From positions 1 through 16,018 of the forward strand of contig JBOHCT010000090.1 of the NCBI GenBank assembly GCA_050699055.1: 16,018 nt of DNA. The letters run 5' to 3'. A model generated the notes under the pieces. It searched no databases. It was given only the letters and a program-made list of their open reading frames with translations, and was not told where the DNA came from. Shown here in pieces: positions 6,508 to 14,776 of this stretch. The position numbers and the translations under genes were made by a program. Source of the stretch: JBOHCT01 sp050699055 (GTDB lineage Bacteria > Actinomycetota > Actinomycetes > Streptosporangiales > JBOHCT01). How positions within the stretch are numbered: the first letter of the stretch is position 1; every line of letters begins with the position of its first letter.

Positions 6508-7662
6508 TCAGTAGGAGCGCGGCAGGCCCAGCGCGTGCGTGGCCACGTGGTTGAGGATCATCTCGCGGCTCACCGGGGCCGTGCGCAGCAGCCGGGCGAG
6601 TCCCCAGAGGTCGGCGAGACCGTACTCGTCGGACAGCCCGTTCCCGCCGTGGGTCTGGATCGACTGGTCGAGGCAGACGAGCGCGGCCTCGGCGGCGGCG
6701 TACTTCGCCATGTTGGACGCGCCAGCCGCCTCCTTTCCGGCGTCGTAGAGCCACGCCGCCTTCTCCGTCATCAGCGCGGCGAGCTCGGCCTGGATCTTGG
6801 CGGCGGCGAGCGGATGGGCGAGGCCCTGGTGCGCGCCGATCGGCACGTCCCACACCCGGCGCTCGCGCGCGTAGGCCGCCGCCTTGTCGAGCGCGTACCT
6901 GGCGATGCCGATCGCGGTCGCCGCACCGGTGATGCGTTCCGGGTTGAGGCCGTAGAACAGCTGACGGAGCCCTTCCCCCTCGGTACCGAGCAGCCTGTCC
7001 GCCGGCACAAGGACGTCGTCGAAGAACAGCGTGAACTGTCTTTCCGGAGCGACGATCTGGACGGGGATCGGGCTCATCTCCAAGCCCTCCGCGTCGGTGT
7101 CGACGACGAGGAGAGAAAGGCGCGCCGCCCCGCTCTCCTGGTCGGTGCCGGTGCGGGCGACCACGAGGACGGCGTCGGCCTCGTCGGCGCATGAGGTGTA
7201 GTACTTCGTGCCGCGGAGCCGGTAGCGGGGCCCTTCGCGTGTCGCGACGGCGGCGAGCCGGTGGGTGTTCGTGCCCGCGTCGGGCTCGGTGAGCGCGAAG
7301 GCCATCCGGAACCGGCCGGCGGCAAGGGCGGGCAGCCACCGCTTGCGCTGCGCCTCGTCGCCGAGGCGCGCGAGCATGGTCCCGCCGATGGCGGAGGAGA
7401 CGACGAGAAGCAGCAGCGGACAGCCCGCGGCGGCGAGCTCCTCGCACACGATGGCGAGCTCGCCGATCCCGGCTCCTCCCCCGCCGTCCTCCTCCGGCAC
7501 GTTGACGCCGACGAAACCCGCTCCCGCGAGGTCCCGCCACAGCTCTGTCGCCTTCTCTCCCCGGTGCGCCTTCTCCACGTAGTAGCCGTGGCCGTAGCGC
7601 CGCGCGATGTCCCCGACCGCCGCGCGGAGCATCGTCCGCTCATTCGTCTCGACGAAGTCCAC
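6508..7662 (-). CDS. Acyl-CoA dehydrogenase (last gene of the catabolic operon)
   Basis: The protein is 384 aa, normal for the family: FAD-dependent alpha,beta-dehydrogenation of an acyl-CoA with electrons to ETF. Motifs are GFVGVNVPEEDGG (49-61), AFALTEPDAGTNTH (121-134), RGTKYYTSCADEAD (150-163) and HGGNGLSDEYG near the C-terminus. The usual C-terminal catalytic Glu (Y-E-G-T-x-E-I in MCAD) is replaced by RTAPVSREMILN. Instead GLNPERITGA places Glu242 where isovaleryl-CoA and long-chain acyl-CoA dehydrogenases carry their base, which hints at a branched or unusual acyl substrate. The start is GTG at 7662, 3 nt after the lyase stop, with GGGGGG inside the end of the upstream gene as ribosome site. 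It is transcribed as the seventh operon gene and ends before the hairpin at 6420-6473. Confidence 0.88.
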   Translation of the reverse strand: MDFVETNERTMLRAAVGDIARRYGHGYYVEKAHRGEKATELWRDLAGAGFVGVNVPEEDGGGGAGIGELAIVCEELAAAGCPLLLLVVSSAIGGTMLARLGDEAQRKRWLPALAAGRFRMAFALTEPDAGTNTHRLAAVATREGPRYRLRGTKYYTSCADEADAVLVVARTGTDQESGAARLSLLVVDTDAEGLEMSPIPVQIVAPERQFTLFFDDVLVPADRLLGTEGEGLRQLFYGLNPERITGAATAIGIARYALDKAAAYARERRVWDVPIGAHQGLAHPLAAAKIQAELAALMTEKAAWLYDAGKEAAGASNMAKYAAAEAALVCLDQSIQTHGGNGLSDEYGLADLWGLARLLRTAPVSREMILNHVATHALGLPRSY

Positions 7663-7665
7663 GGC

Positions 7666-8526
7666 TCACCCCCCGGCCCGTTCGAGGACACGCAGCGCCC
7701 GCTTGTAGTCCTGCACGATCACCGCACGGCCGCCCACCCGCAGGGCGGCGGACCCGCCGGCGCGGGTCCGCTCGTAGGCCGACACGATCTCCCGCGCGGC
7801 CGTCACCTCCTCCTCCGAAGGGCTGAACACCTCGTTGATGACGTCGACGTGGGGCGGGTAGAAGGTCGTCATTCCGGCGAAGCCGAGACGGCGAGCGTGC
7901 AGCGCCGCCGTCCGCACCTGCCCGAGATCCTTCAGGTCGGGCACGAACACGGTGTCGTAGACCGGCAGCCCGTACGCCGCCCCGGCGAGAGCGAGCTTGG
8001 ACTTCGGGTAATGGTAGGCGTCGGCGAACAGCCGTCCGTCGGCGAAAAGGGTCCAGCCGGCGTCGACCGCGAGGTCGGAGGGCCCGAGGATGAGCCCGGC
8101 CACCCCCGGCTCGCGCGCGATCGTCTCCAGCTCGAGCACAGCGCGGGCGGTCTCGATGATGACGACGACCTCGGCCCCTCCGGCCAGGGCGCGGACCTCC
8201 CGCAGCTCCGTCGCCGACCGCACCTTCGGGTATGCCAGCAGCCGCGTGCCGCGCCCCGCGAGCGCCCGCAGGTCATCGGGGCCCCAAGGGGTGTCGAGCG
8301 GGTTGGGGCGCGGGACAGGGAGCCGGCCACCGAAGAAGTCCGGTCGGTCCAGGTACGAGAGCACCCGTGCGCGGGCCTCCTCCTTGCGCTCCGGCGGGAC
8401 GCTGTCCTCCAGGTCGAGCAGCACCGCGTCGGCGGGGATGGAGGGCACCTTCGCCCACTTGCGCTCGTCGAGGATCGGCGACTCCAGGATGCCGCGCACG
8501 CCGGTCAGCGTGCCGCGCCCGCTCAT
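7666..8526 (-). CDS. CitE-like (HpcH/HpaI family) CoA-ester lyase
   Basis: The protein is 286 aa, typical for CitE-like lyases, which cleave citryl-, malyl-, citramalyl- or similar beta-hydroxyacyl-CoAs with Mg2+. Visible motifs are VLLDLEDSVPPERK (35-48), PRPNPLDTPW (72-81, the substrate-arginine region, R73), YPKVRSATEL (99-108), VIIETARAV (122-130, metal Glu125) and LGPSDLAVDAG (147-157, metal Asp151). The usual R-S near YPKSKLALA (173-181) reads K-S-K. The protein is a stand-alone lyase; the acyl-carrier partner genes of the citrate lyase complex are absent nearby. ATG at 8526 is 2 nt after the CoA-transferase stop. The substrate is unknown; by context it may cleave the product of the neighbouring hydratase. 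Confidence 0.85.
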   Translation of the reverse strand: MSGRGTLTGVRGILESPILDERKWAKVPSIPADAVLLDLEDSVPPERKEEARARVLSYLDRPDFFGGRLPVPRPNPLDTPWGPDDLRALAGRGTRLLAYPKVRSATELREVRALAGGAEVVVIIETARAVLELETIAREPGVAGLILGPSDLAVDAGWTLFADGRLFADAYHYPKSKLALAGAAYGLPVYDTVFVPDLKDLGQVRTAALHARRLGFAGMTTFYPPHVDVINEVFSPSEEEVTAAREIVSAYERTRAGGSAALRVGGRAVIVQDYKRALRVLERAGG

Positions 8527-8528
8527 GC

Positions 8529-9740
8529 TCAGATCACCCCCGCGGCCTTCAGCGCGACGTACTCCTCGTCCGGCACCCCGAGCCAGTCGCGGTACACCAG
8601 CTCGTCGTCCTGGCCGAGCGCGGGGCCGGTGCGCCACACGGCCCCCGGGTGCTCGTGCAGTTTGGGCACGACGGCCTGCATCCGTACGGCCCCCAGCTCG
8701 GGGTCGTCGACGGTGAGCACGTCCTCGCGCTCCGCGTAGGTTGGGTCGGTGAGGATGTCGGCGACGGTGAAGATCCGCGACGCGACGACCTCCGCCTTGG
8801 CCATCGTCTTCAGGCACTCCTCTGTCGACCGTGCGGCGATCCAGTCCCGCAGCTTCTCGTCCAGCTCGTCGGCCCCGGCCACCTGTTCGGCCACGGTCTG
8901 GAACCGCTCCTCGTCCAGGCCGAGCAGCCGCACCACGTTGAGCACGGACCTGCGGGTGGCCGACGTGACCGTGACCCACTCGTCGTCCGCGCTGCGGTAG
9001 GTGTTGACCACCGCGGCGGGTGCCACGGCGAGCCGGTTGCCCGTGCGCCCCGGCACGACGCCGAGCTGGTCGTGCACGATGACCTGCCACTCGATGAGCC
9101 GGTACAGCGGCTCGAACAGCGCGATGTCCACCCACTCCCCGTGGAAGTCCGGATCGTGATCCTTGCGGCGCAGCGCGGCGAGCACGCCGTAGGCGCCCGT
9201 CACCGCGGTGACGGTGTCGGCGTGTGAGAAGCCCGTGTGCACCGGAGGGCCGTCGGGGAAGCCGGTCAGGTGGACGACCCCGCTGCGGGCCTCGCCGACC
9301 TTGCCGAAGCCGGGGGCCGACCGCAGCGAACTCGTGGCGCCGAACCCGGACACCTGCAGGTAGACCAGACGCTCGTTGACGGCGTGCAGCGCCGGCCAGT
9401 CCAAGCCCCATTCCTCGAGCGTGTCCGCCCGCAGGTTGGTGATCACCACGTCGGCCCAGGTCGCCAGCCGCCCGGCCAGCTCGCGGCCCGGCGGTTGGCG
9501 CAGGTCGAGGCGTACAGAACGCTTGTTGCGCGCGGACACCTTCCACCACAGGTACACGCCCTCCTTGGCCGGCCCCATCACCCGACCGGCGTCGCCGGAG
9601 CCTGGCGGCTCGACGTGCACGACGTCCGCACCCAGGTCGGCAAGCAGCGTGCCGGCCAGCGGCCCGGCGATGACGTGCGCGAACTCCACTACCTTGAGGC
9701 CGGCGAGCGCCGGGCCGCCGCTCCCCCGATGATCTGTCAT
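8529..9740 (-). CDS. Family III (CaiB/BaiF) CoA-transferase
   Basis: The protein is 403 aa, the usual length. These enzymes move CoA between carboxylic acids. Typical blocks are LAGLKVVEFAHVIAGPLAG (12-30), LADLGADVVHVEPPGSGD (33-50), RNKRSVRLDL (71-80), ADVVITNLRADTLEEWGLD (96-114) and SAPGFGKVGEARSGVVHLTG (141-160). In well-studied members an Asp in the last block forms the covalent intermediate. Here that position appears to be Gly146, with Glu150 four residues on. The protein may therefore belong to a GFG-x-x-x-EA subgroup. ATG at 9740 has AGGAGG 7 nt upstream and lies 11 nt after the hydratase stop. It probably provides a second entry route into the CoA-ester pool. Confidence 0.88.
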   Translation of the reverse strand: MTDHRGSGGPALAGLKVVEFAHVIAGPLAGTLLADLGADVVHVEPPGSGDAGRVMGPAKEGVYLWWKVSARNKRSVRLDLRQPPGRELAGRLATWADVVITNLRADTLEEWGLDWPALHAVNERLVYLQVSGFGATSSLRSAPGFGKVGEARSGVVHLTGFPDGPPVHTGFSHADTVTAVTGAYGVLAALRRKDHDPDFHGEWVDIALFEPLYRLIEWQVIVHDQLGVVPGRTGNRLAVAPAAVVNTYRSADDEWVTVTSATRRSVLNVVRLLGLDEERFQTVAEQVAGADELDEKLRDWIAARSTEECLKTMAKAEVVASRIFTVADILTDPTYAEREDVLTVDDPELGAVRMQAVVPKLHEHPGAVWRTGPALGQDDELVYRDWLGVPDEEYVALKAAGVI

Positions 9741-9751
9741 CGTGCTCCCTC

Positions 9752-10531
9752 CTAGCGGCCGGTCCATCGCGGGGTCCTGCGCTCCTGGAACGCGCGCGGC
9801 CCCTCTTGTGCGTCCGCGCTGCGGTACACGGGCTCGAACACGGCGTCGGCGGCGTCCCACGCCTCCGTGCGGCCCATCTCGCCGGCCAGGTCGACCATCC
9901 GCCGCGACGCCCGCACGGTGAGCGGCGCGTTCGCGGCGATCCGCTCGGCGAGCCGGAACGCGGTCGGCATCAGCTCGTCGCTCGGCACAACGTCGTTGGC
10001 GAACCCGGTCTCGTGCGCCCGGCGCGCGCTGATCGGCTCACCGGTCAGGCACATCTCCAGCCAGATCCGCCGCGGGACCATCCGGGACAGCGGTACCGAC
10101 CAGGGGGCGCCGCGCCCGACCCGGGCCTCCGGCATCCCGAAGGTGGCGTGCTCGACGGCGACGAGCAGGTCCGCCATCTGGGCGAGCAGGAACCCCCCGC
10201 CGAGGGCCGCGCCGTTGACCGCGGCGATGAGCACCTTGCTCAGGTGGACGTCGCGGCCCACGATCGGCACGTACCCGGGCGGCGGCACGTCGAGGTTCTC
10301 CGCCGCCAACTCCTTGAGGTCGGCGCCCGCGCAGAAGGCCTTGTCCCCAGCGCCGGTGAGGATCGCCACCCTGGCCCGCTCGTCGGCCTCGAAACGGGCC
10401 AGCGCCGCCCAGAGCCCCTCCCTGATCGCCCGCGACAGGGCGTTGCGGCTCTCCGGCTCGTTCAAGGTAAGGACCGCGACAGCGTTCTCTGCGTCCTCGG
10501 GGCCCTTCAGCTCATACCCGACCGCGTCCAC
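9752..10531 (-). CDS. Enoyl-CoA hydratase/isomerase family protein (first catalytic Glu missing)
   Basis: The protein is 259 aa, a normal crotonase length. Oxyanion-hole segments are present: AFCAGADLKEL (65-75) and AVNGAALGGGFLLA (104-117). The second acid, Glu135, is kept in FGMPEARVG. The first catalytic Glu of hydratases (GGG-x-E-L-A) is replaced by Leu115. The segment after PEARVG reads RGAPW rather than the common PGAGGTQ. The protein is thus a clear crotonase-fold member, but hydration by the two-Glu mechanism is doubtful; isomerase, decarboxylase or hydrolase-type chemistry is possible. GTG at 10531 follows the upstream stop by 3 nt (TGA-GCC-GTG), so translation is likely coupled. Confidence 0.87.
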   Translation of the reverse strand: MDAVGYELKGPEDAENAVAVLTLNEPESRNALSRAIREGLWAALARFEADERARVAILTGAGDKAFCAGADLKELAAENLDVPPPGYVPIVGRDVHLSKVLIAAVNGAALGGGFLLAQMADLLVAVEHATFGMPEARVGRGAPWSVPLSRMVPRRIWLEMCLTGEPISARRAHETGFANDVVPSDELMPTAFRLAERIAANAPLTVRASRRMVDLAGEMGRTEAWDAADAVFEPVYRSADAQEGPRAFQERRTPRWTGR

Positions 10532-10534
10532 GGC

Positions 10535-12121
10535 TCACCCGCGCATGATGTGGGTGTGCCGCTCGGCGAGCGGGCGCCGGTCGCGGGCGCGGCGGCGGTA
10601 CAGCCGCAGCCGCGAGACGAGCTGCTGGCGAAGCTCGTGCCCCGGAACGACGTCGTCGATGTACATCTCGGCCGCCGGCCCCCAGACGGTGATGTCCTTG
10701 GCGTACTCCCGCTGCCTGTCCGCGACGAAGGCGCGCCGCTCCCCCTCGCCCATCTGCTCCAGCTTGCGGCCGTAGATCGCGTGGATGGCCGCGGCGGGCC
10801 CCATCAGCGCCGGCTTCGCCTGCGGCAGGGCGATGGTGCAGTCGGGCTGGAAGGTGGCGCCGGACATCGCCATGTAGCCCGCGCCGTACGCCTTGCGGGC
10901 GATGACGCAGATCCGGGGCTGGGTCGCCTCCGCGACCGCCTGCAGCATCTTCTGACCACGCCGGATGATCGCGGCCTTCTCGCACTGGCTGCTGATCATG
11001 AACCCCGGCACGTCCATCAGGAACACCAGCGGCAGGTTGAACGCCGTGCAGGTGGAGATGAACTGCGCCCCCTTCTCCGCGGAGTTCTGCAGCAGGATGC
11101 CCCCGCGTACCATCGGCTGGTTGGCGAGCACCCCGGCCGCCATGCCGTCGACGCGGGCGAAGCCGGTCAGCAGCTCACCCGCGTACTTCCGCTTCATCTC
11201 GAAGAACGATCCCTCGTCGACCACCGCGTCGACGAGCTCGCGGACGTCGAAGGCCTTCCGCTCGTCGTCCGGCACGATCTCCTCGACCGCCCGTCCGGCC
11301 GCCGGGGCCGCGGGCTCGACGTCGGGCGGCTCCTCCGCCCAGCTCGCCGGGAGGTACGACAGGTAGCGCCGCACGGTGTCGAGGGCGTCCCCCTCGCCCC
11401 CCGCCAGCACGTCGCCGAGGCCGCTCACCGCGCAGTGCATCGCGGCGCCGCCCATCTGCTCGTGGTCGACCCGCTCACCGGTGGCGGCGGCCGCCTGACG
11501 CGGCGAGCCGAGATAGACGCTCGTGCGCCCTTCGAGCATGACGACGAGGTCGCAGAACGCGGGCAGGTACGCGGCGCCGGCCGGCGAGGGACCGAAGTTG
11601 ACGCAGACCTGCGGCACGACGCCGTTCATCCGCGCCATGTTCCAGAAGATCCGGCCCGAGTGCGACCGATCGAGGTAGAGCCCGTACTGCTCGTCGATCC
11701 GCGCGCCACCGGAGTCGACGAGGTAGACGATCGGGATCTTGTACTCCAGCGCCACCTCCTGGATGCGCTGGATCTTGTGGATCGTCTTGACGCCCCACGT
11801 GCCGGCCTTGACCGACATGTCGTCGGCCATGACGCACACCGGTCTGCCGTCCACCGCCCCGACCGCGGTGACGACGCCGTCGGCGGGCAGCGCGGGGTCG
11901 TCGTGCCGGGCGAGCAGCCAGTCCTCGATGGTGAACCCCGGGTCGAGGAGGTAAGCGAGCCTGTCGCGGACCAGCCAGTCCCCGCGCGCTCGCAGCTCCG
12001 CCTTACGCTCCTCCCGGCCGCCGGCGCGCACCCGCGCCCGTACCTCCTCGACCCAGCGATCCGGGTCCCAGTCCACAGCCCTGCCCCCCTCCGCGGCCCG
12101 GAAACCCCGCTCGCCCGTCAT
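10535..12121 (-). CDS. Acyl-CoA carboxylase beta subunit (carboxyltransferase)
   Basis: The protein is 528 aa, the size of PccB/MccB-type subunits. It transfers CO2 from biotin to an acyl-CoA. The N-terminal carboxyltransferase half contains IPIVYLVDSGGARIDEQ (129-145) and an oxyanion segment FGPSPAGAAYLPAFCD (176-191). The C-terminal half has FLMDVPGFM (367-375) and ARKAYGAGYMAMSG (408-421), the second oxyanion loop. The substrate (acetyl-, propionyl-, methylcrotonyl- or geranyl-like) cannot be fixed by eye. The biotin carboxylase/BCCP alpha subunit is not in this window and must come from elsewhere. ATG at 12121 overlaps the ligase stop by 4 nt (ATGA), a strong sign of translational coupling. 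Confidence 0.9.
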   Translation of the reverse strand: MTGERGFRAAEGGRAVDWDPDRWVEEVRARVRAGGREERKAELRARGDWLVRDRLAYLLDPGFTIEDWLLARHDDPALPADGVVTAVGAVDGRPVCVMADDMSVKAGTWGVKTIHKIQRIQEVALEYKIPIVYLVDSGGARIDEQYGLYLDRSHSGRIFWNMARMNGVVPQVCVNFGPSPAGAAYLPAFCDLVVMLEGRTSVYLGSPRQAAAATGERVDHEQMGGAAMHCAVSGLGDVLAGGEGDALDTVRRYLSYLPASWAEEPPDVEPAAPAAGRAVEEIVPDDERKAFDVRELVDAVVDEGSFFEMKRKYAGELLTGFARVDGMAAGVLANQPMVRGGILLQNSAEKGAQFISTCTAFNLPLVFLMDVPGFMISSQCEKAAIIRRGQKMLQAVAEATQPRICVIARKAYGAGYMAMSGATFQPDCTIALPQAKPALMGPAAAIHAIYGRKLEQMGEGERRAFVADRQREYAKDITVWGPAAEMYIDDVVPGHELRQQLVSRLRLYRRRARDRRPLAERHTHIMRG

Positions 12122-13890
12122 GTCGCCTCCAGAGACCCCACATGCCGGCTTTCCGCCAGCCGTGCGCGGGCGTCGTCGGCGAGCCGAAACTTCCGCACCT
12201 TGCCCGTAGGCGTCGCGGGTAGCTCGTCGGAGACCAGGAAGAACACATGGCGGGGTACCTTGAACCTGGCCAGGCTCGACCGGCAGAACTCCAGCAGCTC
12301 CTTCGCCGACGGCTGGCGCCCCTGCGCCGGCACGACGAACGCGCAGCCGATCTCCCCCATCCGCTCGTCCGGCACGCCGACCACGTATGCCTGCCCCACG
12401 TCCGGCCGGCCGGTGAGCACGTCCTCGACCTCCTTCGGCGCGACCAGCTCGCCGCCGCACTTGTAGAGCTCCCTGCTACGGCCGGTCAGCTCCACGTACC
12501 CGTCGGGTCTGACCCGCCCGAGGTCGCCCGAGCGCAGCCACCCCCGCTCGTCGAGCACCGCCGCGGTCTCCTCCGGCTCGTTGTAGTAACCCCGCATGAC
12601 CTCCGGTCCCCGGACCGCGAGCTCACCTTCCTGCCCCTGGGGAAGGTCCTCGCCGGTGAACGGGTCCACCGTCTTGTAAACGGTGACGAGCGGACCCAGC
12701 TCCCGGTCGGCGCCGAGCCCCGGGTCGCCCGCGGCGCCGCCGGGCTTGCCCCGCCCGACGGTCGCCGAGACGAGCTCGAGCGGATCGTCGGGCATCGTGA
12801 ACGTCGACGACGCCGAGACCTCGGTCTGCCCGTACGCGGTCACGATCTCCCGCACACCCAGCTCCTCCCGTACCTGTTGCCATAGCCGCACGGGCGCCGG
12901 CGCCGCGGCCGACATTACGGTGTGCAGCGAGCTCAGGTCGTAGTCCCCCCGCTTCGGATGCTCGACCAGCGCCACCGTCATGGTCGGTACGAACAACGCC
13001 TCGCTCACCCGGTGCCGCTGGATCGCGTCGAACGTGGCCACGGGGTCGAACGTCAGCTGCGGCACCACCGCGCCACCCACGAAGGTCGCGGCGAGCAGCC
13101 CCTCGACGTACGCGAAGACGTGGTACAAGGGCAGGGCGAACAGGATCCGCCGGCCGTCCTCGAACGCCCGGATCAGCGCGGAGGCGTACGCGCAGCGCAG
13201 CAGGTTCTCATGGGTGAGCATCGCCCCCTTGGGGAAGCCGGTGGTGCCCGAGGTGTAGATGATGTCGGCGAGATCCTCCGCCCTGCCGGCCCGCTCCAGC
13301 GCGTCGATCTGCGCGTCGTCGACGCGCTCCCCGGCCTTGACCACATCGGCCAGGGCCGTGGCGCCGGATCGGCTCGGTCCGGCGGGGCTGAACGTGACGA
13401 CGCGGCGCAACCGGGGGAAGGCCTCCCCGCCGCCGGCCCGCTCCCAGCCCGGAGCGAGCTCGTCGAACATCTGGAGATAGTCGAGGTCACCGAAGCGCTC
13501 CATGGTGACGAGCACGGCGCTGTCCGACTGCCTGACGACGTACCGCAGCTCGTCCCTGCGGAACAGGAAGTTCAGCGGCACCGCGACCGCGCCGATGCTG
13601 GAGAGTGCGAACTCCACGGCGATGAGCTCCGGATAGTTCGCCATGACGAGCGCCACGTGCTCGCCCGGTCGGACGCCGAGTGCCACGAACCCGCGAGCGA
13701 GACCACGGGACCAGTCACGCATCTCCGCATAGGTGTACGTACGCTCCGACGGTGGACTGGTCCCGACGACGAAGGTCCGGTCCGGGTGTGTGGCGGCCGT
13801 CACCGCGAGATGTTGGGCCAGCGTTCGCGGCTCCCAGCTCGGGTACCGCGCCGCGAGCTCCTGCCGCCGCTGCTCGATGGAGGACCTCAT
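12118..13890 (-). CDS. AMP-forming acyl-CoA synthetase (ANL superfamily)
   Basis: The protein is 590 aa. It is expected to activate a carboxylic acid to its CoA thioester with ATP. The phosphate-binding loop is IYTSGTTGFPKGAML (211-225), the adenine motif is TAYGQTE (351-357), the hinge region is SGDLG (454-458, ribose-binding Asp456), and GRSRELYKCGGELVAPKEVE (470-489) is the A8 block. The catalytic Lys is K564 in PTGKVRKF. A short insertion rich in Gly/Asp follows VGRGKPGG (378-385), ahead of DPFTGEDLPQGQ. The substrate is not predictable; length and motifs fit medium/long-chain or aryl/cyclic acid ligases. ATG at 13890 has GGGGAGG 5 nt upstream and overlaps the iclR stop by 4 nt. It is the first catabolic enzyme of the operon. 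Confidence 0.92.
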   Translation of the reverse strand: MRSSIEQRRQELAARYPSWEPRTLAQHLAVTAATHPDRTFVVGTSPPSERTYTYAEMRDWSRGLARGFVALGVRPGEHVALVMANYPELIAVEFALSSIGAVAVPLNFLFRRDELRYVVRQSDSAVLVTMERFGDLDYLQMFDELAPGWERAGGGEAFPRLRRVVTFSPAGPSRSGATALADVVKAGERVDDAQIDALERAGRAEDLADIIYTSGTTGFPKGAMLTHENLLRCAYASALIRAFEDGRRILFALPLYHVFAYVEGLLAATFVGGAVVPQLTFDPVATFDAIQRHRVSEALFVPTMTVALVEHPKRGDYDLSSLHTVMSAAAPAPVRLWQQVREELGVREIVTAYGQTEVSASSTFTMPDDPLELVSATVGRGKPGGAAGDPGLGADRELGPLVTVYKTVDPFTGEDLPQGQEGELAVRGPEVMRGYYNEPEETAAVLDERGWLRSGDLGRVRPDGYVELTGRSRELYKCGGELVAPKEVEDVLTGRPDVGQAYVVGVPDERMGEIGCAFVVPAQGRQPSAKELLEFCRSSLARFKVPRHVFFLVSDELPATPTGKVRKFRLADDARARLAESRHVGSLEAT

Positions 13891-14759
13891 CGCTGCCTCC
13901 CCACGTTCCGCTCCGGGTCTCCCTCGGGGGTGTGACGTGCGTTTGTCGTGGGAAACTCGCCGCCCATCAGCCGTGACGCCTCACGTGCCGCGTCGAGTAC
14001 CGCCGGGGCGTAGCCATCCACCTGCTCTCGCTGGAAGCGCTGGGCGGGACCAGCCACCCCCAGCGCGGCCACGACCTGGCCGCCGAGGCCGAAGACCGGC
14101 GCGCTCACGCCCCCGACATCCTGGTCGAGCTCCTGGTAGCTGACCGCCACCCCCGTCGCCCGGGTCTCGGCCAGCACCCGGCGCAGACGATCGGCCTCTG
14201 TGACGGTGTACGGGGTGAACGACTCCCGCTCGGCGGCGAGGACCGCCTCGGCCGCGGCGGCGTCGAAGGCGAGGATCGCGCGACCGCCGGACCCCACGTG
14301 CAGCGGCGTCGTCAGGCCGACGTGCAGCTGCCAGATCACCGAACGGCGGGTCGGCGCGACGGCCACGCACACGCGTCGGGTGCCCTGCCGCCGGTAGACC
14401 GCCGCGCTCTCCCCCGTGCTGTCGCGCAGCCCCTCGAGCAACGGTGTCAGCAACTTGACCAGGTCCAGAGCGCGAAGGGCAGGACCGGCCCAGCGCAGAA
14501 CCGTAGCGCCTACGCGGTACCTGTCCGCTTGACGTTCGAGCAAGCCCTCACGGACCAGGTTGTGCACGAGGCGCGTGCACGTGCTCGCGGGCAGCCCGGT
14601 GGCCTGCCGGATCTCCGGCAGGGTCAACTCGGGGGAGTCAGGAGCGAAAACGTCGAGCAGGGCCCGGGCCTTCTGCAACACCAGGATCGGCTTCGTGCCG
14701 TCCGCGCCGGCTCGCGCGGCGTCGGGCGCGTCGGCTGATCGCCTCCCCGCGCCCATCAC
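13887..14759 (-). CDS. IclR-family transcriptional regulator, first gene of the catabolic operon
   Basis: The protein is 290 aa. The winged helix-turn-helix spans about 24-88 (LTLPEIRQATGLPASTCTRL holds the recognition helix). The IclR effector domain spans about 95-275, with the usual GGRAILAF and GVAVSYQELDQDVGGVSAPV blocks. The N-terminal 20 residues are Ala/Arg-rich and probably disordered. The 3' end overlaps the ligase start by 4 nt, so the regulator is co-transcribed with the genes it probably controls and may autoregulate. GTG at 14759 has GAGG 7 nt upstream; the adjacent ATG at 14756 is an equally possible start. Its operator may be the paired CACATCGTG repeats just upstream. Confidence 0.9.
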   Translation of the reverse strand: MMGAGRRSADAPDAARAGADGTKPILVLQKARALLDVFAPDSPELTLPEIRQATGLPASTCTRLVHNLVREGLLERQADRYRVGATVLRWAGPALRALDLVKLLTPLLEGLRDSTGESAAVYRRQGTRRVCVAVAPTRRSVIWQLHVGLTTPLHVGSGGRAILAFDAAAAEAVLAAERESFTPYTVTEADRLRRVLAETRATGVAVSYQELDQDVGGVSAPVFGLGGQVVAALGVAGPAQRFQREQVDGYAPAVLDAAREASRLMGGEFPTTNARHTPEGDPERNVGRQR

Positions 14760-14776
14760 GCCACCGCCTCGCTCCC

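Noticed and set aside
9806..12466. Very long plus-strand open frame (886 codons) over the hydratase, carboxylase and ligase genes
   Set aside because: It is the antisense shadow of well-supported minus-strand genes. Long antisense frames are common in GC-rich coding DNA and this one has no recognisable domain.
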